Below are positions 1 to 5,126 of a DNA stretch of 6,661 nt, piece by piece. Origin of the DNA: Thermoplasmata archaeon (GTDB lineage Archaea; Thermoplasmatota; E2; DHVEG-1); assembly GCA_003651045.1 (NCBI GenBank), contig QMTJ01000063.1, positions 1 through 6,661 on the forward strand. Reading direction: 5' to 3'. The translations under genes were made by a program, and so were the position numbers. Below the pieces are notes generated by a model. It searched no databases. It was not told where the DNA came from and worked only from the letters and a program-made list of their open reading frames with translations. The stretch's first letter is position 1; the number at the start of each line of letters is the position of its first letter.

Positions 1-119
1 CCATGGTATCCGCAGTCTCTGCAAACATAGTTGTCAAAAAAACCTGTTAATACTCCTTCTTTCAATCTACCTTGGAATATCCTTGTACTTCCACATTTTG
101 GACAAGCAGTTATTTCCAT
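1..119 (-). CDS. Zinc-ribbon protein, C-terminal part cut by window edge
   Basis: The minus strand has an ATG at 117-119 that opens an uninterrupted frame to the window edge, giving about 39 residues. It carries two CxxC pairs: CPKCG (C6, C9) and CRDCG (C33, C36), with 23 residues between them. This is a textbook zinc-ribbon fold in which four cysteines bind one Zn. Small archaeal proteins of this kind are common and mostly uncharacterised; roles in nucleic-acid or protein binding are known for some families, but nothing here fixes a function. The gene is divergent from purQ and no convincing Shine-Dalgarno sequence precedes the ATG. The 3' end lies outside the window, so total length and any further domain are unknown. 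Confidence 0.7.
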   Translation of the reverse strand, partial: MEITACPKCGSTRIFQGRLKEGVLTGFFDNYVCRDCGYH

Positions 120-222
120 AGTGGTATCTTCTTTTCTACTAATTATTGGTTAATAGAAAAACAAATAATATATTTACTATTACCAGTTTTTAATACTAAA
201 TTGTTTCCTCTGGTGGGGTTTT
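120..222. promoter_or_regulatory. Divergent promoter region between the zinc-ribbon gene and purQ
   Basis: This is a 103-base AT-rich spacer between two outward-facing genes. Candidate TATA elements for purQ are the AATATATTTA-like stretch around 167-176 and TTTAATAC at 188-195. The first would give a leader containing the GGTG-type ribosome binding site at 212-215, the second an almost leaderless message. For the minus-strand gene no single TATA box stands out. The assignment rests on position and composition only. Confidence 0.35.
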
Positions 223-1059
223 GTGAAAAAAAGTGATATAAGAGTAGGTGTCCTACGGATAGAAGGTACAAACTGTGAACAAGAGTCGTATGATGCTTTT
301 AAAAGACTAGGTGCTAACCCAGAGTTTGTTCATTTGAAACAACTGTTACATATTGATTGTGATAAAGATGAAAAACGTGATGTTTTTGATTATCAGTGTT
401 TGATGATCCCTGGTGGTTTTTCAGCTGGTGATTATATCCGTGCTGGTGCGATTTTTGCTGCTCGCATCAAGAGTAAACTTGGAAAGGATTTAGAAGAGTT
501 TGTTAAACAGGAGTATCCTATTCTTGGCGTGTGTAATGGTTTTCAGGTTCTCACTGAGTTAGGTTTGTTACCTGGTTTAGATGTTGTTATGAAGTCTATC
601 CCTGATGCCTGTCTTAGTATTAATGATTCTAATCGTTTTGAGTGTAGACCTACGTTGTTGAAACATGAGAATAATGGTAAATGTGTTTTTACTAGGAGGA
701 TACCTAAGGGTGATATTAGGTTGATTCCTAGTGCACATGCTGAGGGGAAGCTTTTGTTTCCACTTGATGAACAAGAGTTGTATCTTAAAAAACTGGATGA
801 GAACGATCAGATTGTTTTTCGTTATGTTAACCCGGATGGTGAGTATGCTGGTTACCCTTGGAATCCAAATGGTTCTATTTTTAATATCGCTGGTGTTTGT
901 AACTATATCGGTAATGTTTTTGGTATGATGCCGCATCCTGAGAGGGTTTTTTATAGATTCCAACATCCAGATTGGACGAGGAGTGAGTTTAGTAACAATG
1001 TGGGTGATGGTAGGGCTGTTTTTGAATCTGTTCTTGATTATGTATGTAAAAAGTTTTAA
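223..1059 (+). CDS. purQ: Phosphoribosylformylglycinamidine synthase, glutaminase subunit PurQ
   Basis: PurQ is the class I glutamine amidotransferase subunit of FGAM synthase. It releases ammonia from glutamine and passes it to PurL, with PurS as a third partner, in the fourth step of de novo purine synthesis in the cytoplasm. In this 278-residue protein the nucleophile is Cys104 in GVCNGFQVL, and the His-Glu pair is His238 and Glu240 in MMPHPERVF. The N-terminal GxxRxxGTNCE-type segment (residues 9-20), the oxyanion segment PGGFSAGDY (63-71) and a late NPNGS..IAGVCNYIGNVFG stretch are all typical. It is longer than the usual bacterial PurQ of about 225 residues, with extra sequence around 43-57 and 140-170. 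The start is GTG, preceded by GGTG at 212-215 with 7 bases of spacing. Neither purL nor purS is adjacent in this window. Confidence 0.95.
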   Translation: MKKSDIRVGVLRIEGTNCEQESYDAFKRLGANPEFVHLKQLLHIDCDKDEKRDVFDYQCLMIPGGFSAGDYIRAGAIFAARIKSKLGKDLEEFVKQEYPILGVCNGFQVLTELGLLPGLDVVMKSIPDACLSINDSNRFECRPTLLKHENNGKCVFTRRIPKGDIRLIPSAHAEGKLLFPLDEQELYLKKLDENDQIVFRYVNPDGEYAGYPWNPNGSIFNIAGVCNYIGNVFGMMPHPERVFYRFQHPDWTRSEFSNNVGDGRAVFESVLDYVCKKF

Positions 1060-1082
1060 TTGTTGAGGAATAAAATTCTATG

Positions 1083-1089
1083 TTTTTTT
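1083..1089 (+). terminator. Oligo-T terminator of purQ
   Basis: A run of seven T lies 23 bases after the purQ stop codon, with no stable hairpin in front of it. Archaeal RNA polymerase terminates on oligo-T tracts in the non-template strand, so this is the probable 3' end of the purQ message. It separates purQ from the structured stretch that follows. Confidence 0.5.
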
Positions 1090-1117
1090 GGAACTGAAAA
1101 AAAAGGTAAAATACAAA

Positions 1118-1305
1118 TAGGCTTGGGAGTATATTGAATACGGGTGAAACACCACCTTTGTACATCTGATATAGCACGGTTCCCTTAATTTTTTTAAGGA
1201 TGCTGTGAAAAGAAAGATATCGATGTGAATAGTAAAGTTTGGATGGGGAAGCCGTGGAGGTGGTGAGGAGAGATAGGAAAAAAATAGGATAACTCCCCCA
1301 TCCTA
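1118..1305 (+). ncRNA. Candidate structured RNA or inverted-repeat element, unidentified
   Basis: No open frame of note fills this stretch, yet it folds in a nested way. An outer imperfect pairing joins 1118-1130 with 1292-1305 (mismatches at C1122/U1301 and U1124/C1299, C1295 bulged). Next, 1150-1157 pairs perfectly with 1258-1265, extending over three G-U pairs to 1160/1255. Inside lies a long arm: 1162-1172 with 1217-1226 (10 bp, U1167 bulged), 1175-1180 with 1202-1207 (6 bp, two G-U), and 1183-1188 with 1194-1199 closed by a U5 loop. The wobble pairs form only in the plus-strand RNA, so plus is favoured. It lies between convergent genes, so it is not the leader of either. I recognise no signature of SRP RNA, RNase P RNA, a riboswitch or a tRNA. 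A small non-autonomous mobile element with poor terminal inverted repeats is an alternative; I see no clear target duplication. The T7 at 1189-1195 could terminate transcription early. Confidence 0.35.
1278..1305 (-). terminator. Hairpin followed by T7 on the minus strand
   Basis: Read on the minus strand, TAGGAT (1305-1300) and ATCCTA (1290-1285) form a 6-bp stem with a 9-base loop, followed at once by seven T (1284-1278). This resembles an intrinsic terminator. It would stop read-through from the UbiA gene, or cut short anything started from the TATA-like element at 1328-1335. It shares bases with the outer helix of the candidate RNA, so the two readings compete. Confidence 0.3.
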
Positions 1306-1453
1306 CATATTATAATATGATTATAAGTATTTAAATTTTTTTATATAATTATTGTGTTTTAACTATAATGGAGTTTTTTATCACGTACTTATCCATTTTT
1401 TAAACAAAATAATCATATAAACATTCACAATGATTGCGGTTAAATAAAACATG
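1306..1453. other. AT-rich spacer, no gene seen
   Basis: This is the right part of the 419-base gap between purQ and the UbiA gene. It is very AT-rich with no credible coding frame. It contains a perfect 12-base palindrome ATATTATAATAT at 1307-1318, a minus-strand TATA-like TTTAAATA at 1335-1328, and plus-strand T runs at 1336-1342, 1374-1379 and 1396-1401. The last T run follows a weak ATGGA/TCCAT stem (1368-1372 with 1392-1396). Any of these could be promoter or terminator signals for the element at 1118-1305, but composition alone would produce many of them. Confidence 0.3.
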
Positions 1454-1460
1454 AAAAAAA
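1454..1460 (-). terminator. Oligo-T terminator of the UbiA gene
   Basis: Seven A on the plus strand read as T7 on the minus strand, 18 bases downstream of the UbiA-family stop codon. This is the probable transcript end for that gene, in the hairpin-free style of archaeal termination. Confidence 0.5.
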
Positions 1461-1478
1461 GTAGATGTTATTCTCTGG

Positions 1479-2369
1479 CTAATGTATAAAGACACTGATT
1501 AAAAAACCAAGTAAACCTATGAAAACTGCAATTAAGGTAAACCTGCGATAAACTCGTAGATGTGGTTTCTTTTTAAAAACTATTTGAAGAGAGGTGCTAA
1601 GTAATATAGTATCCGTCAATAGAATAAAAAAGAGATATGTGTAGTTTAAATAGTAAATACCGTATCGTTTTAGGAAGAAGGGTAGAAAGCTTAAAACAAT
1701 AGCAGCTATATAGAATAAAGCAGCAAGGACATTGGCTTTATAGGAGCCTATGTATGTAGGGAATGATTTTACACCTTTTTTTTGATCTCCTTCGAAATCC
1801 ATGACGTCTTTCATTATCTCTCTACCAGCACCAGTGAGAAAAGCCATTAGAGCGATGATGTATATAACAGGCGATAGTGCAAGGGAGACAGTGTTTGATG
1901 ATAATACTGCTGCTCCTCCGAAAACGAAGGGTATCGCCATTACATATGCTATGTAGAAGTTACCAATTAGTTTAATTTTTTTCATCTTCGTATCGTATAG
2001 TATCGCTAGAATTGCTGTTACAAGTGCTATGATGAAACATGTTATGTTTACTAAGAATGAGCATATTAAACCTAAGGGGAATAAAATGTAAAACAATGTT
2101 AAAGCTGTTCTTGGTTGTAAATCTCCACGGACTAGTGGTCTATCCTGTCTTTTGTTGTATCGGTCTATTTCTAAATCATAGTAGTCATTGAGAGCAAAGG
2201 TTGATGCTTCTATGAAGAGGGCGGTGAAAAATGTTAGAACTAGTTTATCCCATGAGGGTAGTTGTTTTCCTTCTAAGGCTATGATAGCTCCTATTAGCAT
2301 AGCTATAAAAACCATTATACCATGTTCAAGCCGCATCAGCTGCCAGATTGATTTTATTTTTTTCATCAT
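1479..2369 (-). CDS. UbiA-superfamily prenyltransferase, possibly DGGGP synthase
   Basis: This is a 296-residue integral membrane prenyltransferase, normal length for the family. The first Asp-rich motif is NDYYDLEID (residues 61-69), followed by the RPL segment near 77-79. The second is DVMDFEGD (188-195), preceded by GREIMK. Together they bind the Mg-diphosphate of the prenyl donor. A YDTKMKK..LIGN stretch (125-137) is also typical. About eight or nine hydrophobic helices fill the rest. The second motif resembles archaeal geranylgeranylglycerol-phosphate geranylgeranyltransferase (DGGGP synthase), which adds the second ether-linked chain to archaeal lipids. However, the N-terminal RLEH replaces the usual RPxN, so a quinone or other UbiA substrate remains possible. 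Start: ATG at 2369, with a second ATG adjacent; a TATA box 23-30 bases upstream suggests a leaderless message. Family sure, exact substrate about even. Confidence 0.88.
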   Translation of the reverse strand: MMKKIKSIWQLMRLEHGIMVFIAMLIGAIIALEGKQLPSWDKLVLTFFTALFIEASTFALNDYYDLEIDRYNKRQDRPLVRGDLQPRTALTLFYILFPLGLICSFLVNITCFIIALVTAILAILYDTKMKKIKLIGNFYIAYVMAIPFVFGGAAVLSSNTVSLALSPVIYIIALMAFLTGAGREIMKDVMDFEGDQKKGVKSFPTYIGSYKANVLAALFYIAAIVLSFLPFFLKRYGIYYLNYTYLFFILLTDTILLSTSLQIVFKKKPHLRVYRRFTLIAVFIGLLGFLISVFIH

Positions 2370-2390
2370 TCACTTTGAATCGTATGCATT

Positions 2391-2399
2391 TATTATAAA
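2391..2399 (-). promoter_or_regulatory. TATA box of the UbiA gene
   Basis: On the minus strand TTTATAATA occupies 2399-2391, close to the archaeal TATA consensus. Its first eight bases lie 23 to 30 bases upstream of the ATG at 2369, placing the transcription start at or next to the start codon. That agrees with the lack of a clear ribosome binding site. Confidence 0.45.
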
Positions 2400-2421
2400 C
2401 TTTTGAGAAAAATGAAAAGAA

Positions 2422-2436
2422 TTTAGTATAATTTAG
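2422..2436 (+). promoter_or_regulatory. TATA-like element of the AIM24 gene
   Basis: TTTAGTATAATTTAG lies about 29 to 43 bases before the preferred TTG start at 2465. A start of transcription near 2450-2458 would leave a short leader holding the G-rich 2452-2456 tract. It is back to back with the UbiA promoter in a 95-base divergent spacer. Confidence 0.3.
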
Positions 2437-2464
2437 TGAATTCCCTACTTTGGGGGTATATAAT

Positions 2465-3202
2465 TTGGAATATAAAATATCAGGAGATAATTTACAGCTG
2501 GTAACGATACAGATAAATCCTGGTGAGAAGATTTATGCTGAAGCGGGTTCAATGGTGTATATGAGTGCTAATATTAAGATGGAGGCAAAGATGAGAGGAG
2601 GATTGTTAAAAGGCATTGGTAGGAAAATCGCGGGTGAGACTGCTTTTCTCACAGAGTTTACATCAGCAGGTGGAACAGGTGTGGTTTCATTTGGTGGTAA
2701 TGCACCTGGTACAATAAAACCGATACAGATAACACCTGATAAAGAGTTTTTAGTTCAAAAAGATGCATTTCTAGTGGCGGAGGACTCTGTTGATCTTAGT
2801 ATAGCTTTTCAGAAGAGACTAGGTGCAGCGTTTTTTGGAGGAGAAGGTTTCATTCTTGAAAAACTCTCTGGGAGAGGCACAGTTTGGATACATGCATGTG
2901 GTGATTTTGTAGAATTTGATCTTAAACCAGAGCAAACGTTGAAGGTTGACACTGGTAGTGTAGTCGGCTGGGATAGAACAGTAACATATGATATCGAAAG
3001 AGTAAAAGGTATTAAAACCATGTTCTTTGGTGGAGAGGGGATATTTTTAACGACTCTGAAAGGACCTGGTAAAGTGATTCTGCAGTCTTTGAATCTCGGT
3101 AACCTTGCGACGGCATTAGCTCCTTTTATGCCACAGCGGAGTAGTACATCTGGGGCGCAGGGTGGTGTTGTTGGAGGATTAATAGAGGGTTTGACAAGGT
3201 GA
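2465..3202 (+). CDS. AIM24 / TIGR00266 family protein
   Basis: This gene gives 245 residues from the chosen start. It belongs to the AIM24 (TIGR00266, COG2013) family, made of repeated beta-rich units; the yeast member is a mitochondrial inner-membrane protein, while the prokaryotic members have no established activity. Visible marks are EYKISGDNLQLVTI at the N-terminus, YAEAGSMVYMS (about 24-34), the glycine-rich RGGLLKGIGRK, and GETAFLTEFT. Two copies of FFGGEG (about 123-128 and 187-192) are each followed by LxxLxGxGxV, showing the internal repeat. The last 25 residues are Gly/Ser-rich and probably flexible. The frame is open five codons further up to a TTG at 2450. I prefer the TTG at 2465: it has GGGGG at 2452-2456 eight bases ahead, and family members typically begin at this point. 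It overlaps the next gene by four bases. Confidence 0.9.
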   Translation: MEYKISGDNLQLVTIQINPGEKIYAEAGSMVYMSANIKMEAKMRGGLLKGIGRKIAGETAFLTEFTSAGGTGVVSFGGNAPGTIKPIQITPDKEFLVQKDAFLVAEDSVDLSIAFQKRLGAAFFGGEGFILEKLSGRGTVWIHACGDFVEFDLKPEQTLKVDTGSVVGWDRTVTYDIERVKGIKTMFFGGEGIFLTTLKGPGKVILQSLNLGNLATALAPFMPQRSSTSGAQGGVVGGLIEGLTR

Positions 3203-3471
3203 TAAAAGGAATTATTGCTGCAATAATTGGTGCCCTGGTTATAGCAGCAATTACAGTTGGATTAATCTGGCTTGTTGCAAGTGGTATATTTTTATGGCTT
3301 TTTGGGTTCCTTGTGCATGCAGTTGTTGCAGCAGTAATAATCCTATTTGTGATAGTGTTTGTGATCGCTCTAGTAGTCCTTTTTGCATTGTTCTATTATA
3401 TGGCTGAAAAAACACCAACAGTTACTCCTGGTGAATACAAAATAGAGGAAGAAAAAGGTAAAAGCGAATAA
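3199..3471 (+). CDS. Small two-helix membrane protein, unknown function
   Basis: This is a 90-residue protein with a GTG start inside the end of the AIM24 gene (GTGA overlap), so translation is probably coupled. GAGGG at 3185-3189 may serve as its binding site. Residues 5 to about 36 and 40 to 67 are almost wholly hydrophobic (Ile, Val, Ala, Leu, Phe), predicting two closely spaced membrane helices. A lysine at position 3 and a charged tail from about 70 to 90, ending in an acidic and lysine-rich stretch, lie outside the membrane. I do not recognise the family. The tight coupling suggests that it anchors or partners the AIM24 protein at the membrane, which is an inference from position only. 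The long open frame, coupling and strong membrane character make a chance frame unlikely. Confidence 0.75.
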   Translation: MIKGIIAAIIGALVIAAITVGLIWLVASGIFLWLFGFLVHAVVAAVIILFVIVFVIALVVLFALFYYMAEKTPTVTPGEYKIEEEKGKSE

Positions 3472-3475
3472 AAAA
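3470..3475 (-). terminator. Oligo-T terminator of the dehydrogenase gene
   Basis: Six A on the plus strand give T6 on the minus strand, 24 bases beyond the dehydrogenase stop codon at 3500-3502. It starts within the last bases of the converging small membrane-protein gene, so the two messages would overlap in their 3' ends. Confidence 0.4.
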
Positions 3476-3495
3476 GTTATTTTCCTTCTTTCATA

Positions 3496-3501
3496 TTTTT
3501 T
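3496..3501 (+). terminator. Oligo-T terminator of the AIM24 unit
   Basis: A run of six T begins 24 bases after the stop of the small membrane-protein gene and just reaches the stop codon of the converging dehydrogenase gene. With the minus-strand tract at 3470-3475 it forms a compact two-way terminator of about 32 bases. Confidence 0.45.
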
Positions 3502-4534
3502 ACTTATTTGGTTCGATTATTACTTTGATTGATTTTTTAGCTTCTGCTACGAGTTTGAAACCCTCTGGTGTTTTATCCATAGGGAGCTTATGGGTTATCA
3601 TATCTGTGACTTTGATTTTTTTTGATTTAAGTAGTTTAATTGCTTCTTTGATGTCATCTGGTGCACCGGCGTATGTTGAAAACATACTAATTTGTTTATT
3701 CCAAAGGTCGAATAGTGGAAACGGTATTTCTACCCCAGGTTCTGTTGGTGCGAAGAAGAGTATTGTACCACCTGGTGCAACTGAGTTTAATGCTTGTGTA
3801 ACCGCTGTTGGTGCTCCTGTGCATAGTATCACGTAATCTGGTAGTTCACCATTGTTATATTCTCTGATAACATTATTTATATTTTCTTTTGCGTGTATGG
3901 CAACATCTGCTCCTGTTTTTTTTGCGAAATCTAATCTAAATTTGTTGATATCTGTTGCAAATATTTTTTCTGCATCTAATGTCTTTGCCATTTTAATATT
4001 TAGAAGACCTGCTATCCCACTACCTATTATTAAGAAAACCCTGTGAGGTTTAAAACCTGCTATTCGGAATCCTCTAATGACGCAAGCGAGTGGTTCAATA
4101 AATGTTCCTTCATCAAAACTTATTTCATCTGGTAGTTTAAAAGTACCAATTTTCACATTGATCTCAGGGACACGTAGATACTGCGAAAAACCACCTGGGT
4201 AAAACCTTGTACTATGAAGTGTACGGCAGAGGGTATGCTGCCCTCGTTTACAGTATTCACACTCGTTACATGGTACATGATGTGTAACAAAAACACGATC
4301 ACCAGTTTTAAATGTTTTAACGTTTTTACCAGTTTTTACTATTACACCAGATATCTCATGCCCTAGGACTAATGGTGCTTTTTTAACTCGGTACCATTCC
4401 ATCACATCACTACCACATATACCACTTGCTTCTACTCTCACAAGTAACTCTTTATCTGATATTTCTGGTACCGGCATCTCTTCTATACGTACATCGTTAT
4501 TGTTATAGTACATCGCAACTTTCATTTTCTCCAT
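3500..4534 (-). CDS. Zinc-dependent MDR dehydrogenase (alcohol/polyol/threonine type)
   Basis: This gene gives 344 residues from the chosen start. It is a medium-chain dehydrogenase that oxidises a hydroxyl group with NAD(P), of usual length. Catalytic zinc ligands are seen as Cys40 (GICGSD), His59-Glu60 (GHE) and Glu147 (IEPLACV). The structural zinc site is Cys89, Cys92, Cys95 and Cys103 in PCNECEYCKRG...LC. The Rossmann motif GSGIAG is at about 171-176, and Asp195 at the end of the second strand (FATDINKFR) favours NAD over NADP. The pattern is like sorbitol, threonine and related dehydrogenases; the substrate cannot be read from sequence. The frame runs up to a GTG at 4546, but a TATA box at 4570-4563 predicts a transcript start near 4541, so the ATG at 4534 (or 4525) fits better. 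It is divergent from a flavodoxin gene. Confidence 0.88.
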   Translation of the reverse strand: MEKMKVAMYYNNNDVRIEEMPVPEISDKELLVRVEASGICGSDVMEWYRVKKAPLVLGHEISGVIVKTGKNVKTFKTGDRVFVTHHVPCNECEYCKRGQHTLCRTLHSTRFYPGGFSQYLRVPEINVKIGTFKLPDEISFDEGTFIEPLACVIRGFRIAGFKPHRVFLIIGSGIAGLLNIKMAKTLDAEKIFATDINKFRLDFAKKTGADVAIHAKENINNVIREYNNGELPDYVILCTGAPTAVTQALNSVAPGGTILFFAPTEPGVEIPFPLFDLWNKQISMFSTYAGAPDDIKEAIKLLKSKKIKVTDMITHKLPMDKTPEGFKLVAEAKKSIKVIIEPNK

Positions 4535-4562
4535 AATAAAATACACACCTGATTAAAAAGGA

Positions 4563-4570
4563 GTTATAAA
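4563..4570 (-). promoter_or_regulatory. TATA box of the dehydrogenase gene
   Basis: TTTATAAC reads on the minus strand from 4570 to 4563. With usual spacing transcription would start close to 4541, leaving a leader of only a few bases before the ATG at 4534. This argues against the upstream GTG at 4546 as the start. Confidence 0.4.
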
Positions 4571-4576
4571 CAAATT

Positions 4577-4584
4577 ATTTAATA
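4577..4584 (+). promoter_or_regulatory. TATA box and binding site of the flavodoxin gene
   Basis: ATTTAATA at 4577-4584 suits a transcript start near 4608. The short leader would contain AGGTTGA at 4612-4618, six bases before the ATG at 4625, a near match to the archaeal GGTGA-type ribosome binding site. It sits within about 15 bases of the opposing dehydrogenase TATA box, so the two promoters are almost adjacent. Confidence 0.35.
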
Positions 4585-4624
4585 GATTTTATGATTCAAA
4601 TTAAAAAATCAAGGTTGAATTAGG

Positions 4625-5125
4625 ATGAAAACTGGTATAATATACTATTCTAGAACCGGTAACACTAGACATGTTGCAGAACTGCTTGAGAAAAAGTTGA
4701 AAAACAAAAAAATCGATGTTAAACTATTTGAAATTAAACATGTTAAAAAACCTGGTTTTTTCAAAGCAGGTTATGCTGCCATGAGACAAAAAGAATTACC
4801 GATAATAGACGTTGATTTTGATTTAAAAAAATATGATCTATTGTTATTTGGTTCTCCTATCTGGGCTGGTAAACCTGCTCCTTTTATTAAAACATTTATA
4901 AACAAAATTGGAAAAACTATAAGTGGTAAAAAAACCATGGTTTTCTTAACTTGTAGTAGTAAACCTGATAAATATGTAAACGCTGCAAAAATTGTTTCTA
5001 AATATTTAGAAAAAAATAATATTAAAACAACTGATACTTTTCTTATATTGAAAATGAAGAAAAAACAGATAATTGATGGTGAACAGAACATAGATAATTT
5101 TGTTGAAACAATAACATCGAGTTAA
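4625..5125 (+). CDS. Flavodoxin-like FMN-binding protein
   Basis: This 166-residue protein has the flavodoxin fold, a cytoplasmic electron carrier or small flavin oxidoreductase. The phosphate-binding loop SRTGNT is at residues 9-14 after the first strand, exactly where FMN phosphate binds. The segment GSPIWAGKPAPF (76-87), following the hydrophobic strand YDLLLFG, forms the second flavin-contacting loop with Trp80 as the likely stacking residue. FLTCSS (107-112) closes the third loop. The length matches short-chain flavodoxins. The protein is unusually rich in lysine. Its redox partner is unknown; the divergent dehydrogenase is NAD-type and not an obvious partner. No oligo-T follows closely; the gene instead ends in a hairpin shared with the converging htpX gene. 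Confidence 0.88.
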   Translation: MKTGIIYYSRTGNTRHVAELLEKKLKNKKIDVKLFEIKHVKKPGFFKAGYAAMRQKELPIIDVDFDLKKYDLLLFGSPIWAGKPAPFIKTFINKIGKTISGKKTMVFLTCSSKPDKYVNAAKIVSKYLEKNNIKTTDTFLILKMKKKQIIDGEQNIDNFVETITSS

Positions 5126-5126
5126 T

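Noticed and set aside
577..966. Minus-strand frame of 129 codons inside purQ
   Set aside because: It lies entirely inside a well-supported gene, antisense, with an Ile/Thr/Asn-rich composition expected from reading GGT/GTT-rich codons backwards.
989..1177. Minus-strand frame of 62 codons across the end of purQ and the structured region
   Set aside because: It overlaps the 3' end of purQ, crosses the poly-A and poly-T tracts, is Phe/Leu/Tyr-rich without domain features, and has no binding site or promoter of its own. It looks like a chance frame.
1263..1292. Short GTG-started frame of nine codons after an SD-like GGAGGTG tract
   Set aside because: The purine-rich tract at 1257-1267 resembles a ribosome binding site, but the frame is only nine codons and the tract is part of a helix with 1150-1157.
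1118..1305. SRP RNA, RNase P RNA or group II intron domain V
   Set aside because: The CACGGTTCCC stretch recalls intron domain V and GGGGAAGCC vaguely recalls RNase P, but the partner strands, spacing and conserved cores of these RNAs are missing.
2450..2464. Upstream TTG start of the AIM24 gene
   Set aside because: The G-rich binding site at 2452-2456 would lie inside the coding sequence, and family members begin near the EYKISGDNL segment that follows the TTG at 2465.
4535..4546. GTG start of the dehydrogenase
   Set aside because: It lies upstream of the transcript start predicted from the TATA box at 4570-4563, and the extra four residues are not typical of the family.
4771..5091. Minus-strand frame inside the flavodoxin gene
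   Set aside because: It is antisense to a clear flavodoxin. The Phe/Leu-rich product is what lysine-rich codons give when read in reverse.
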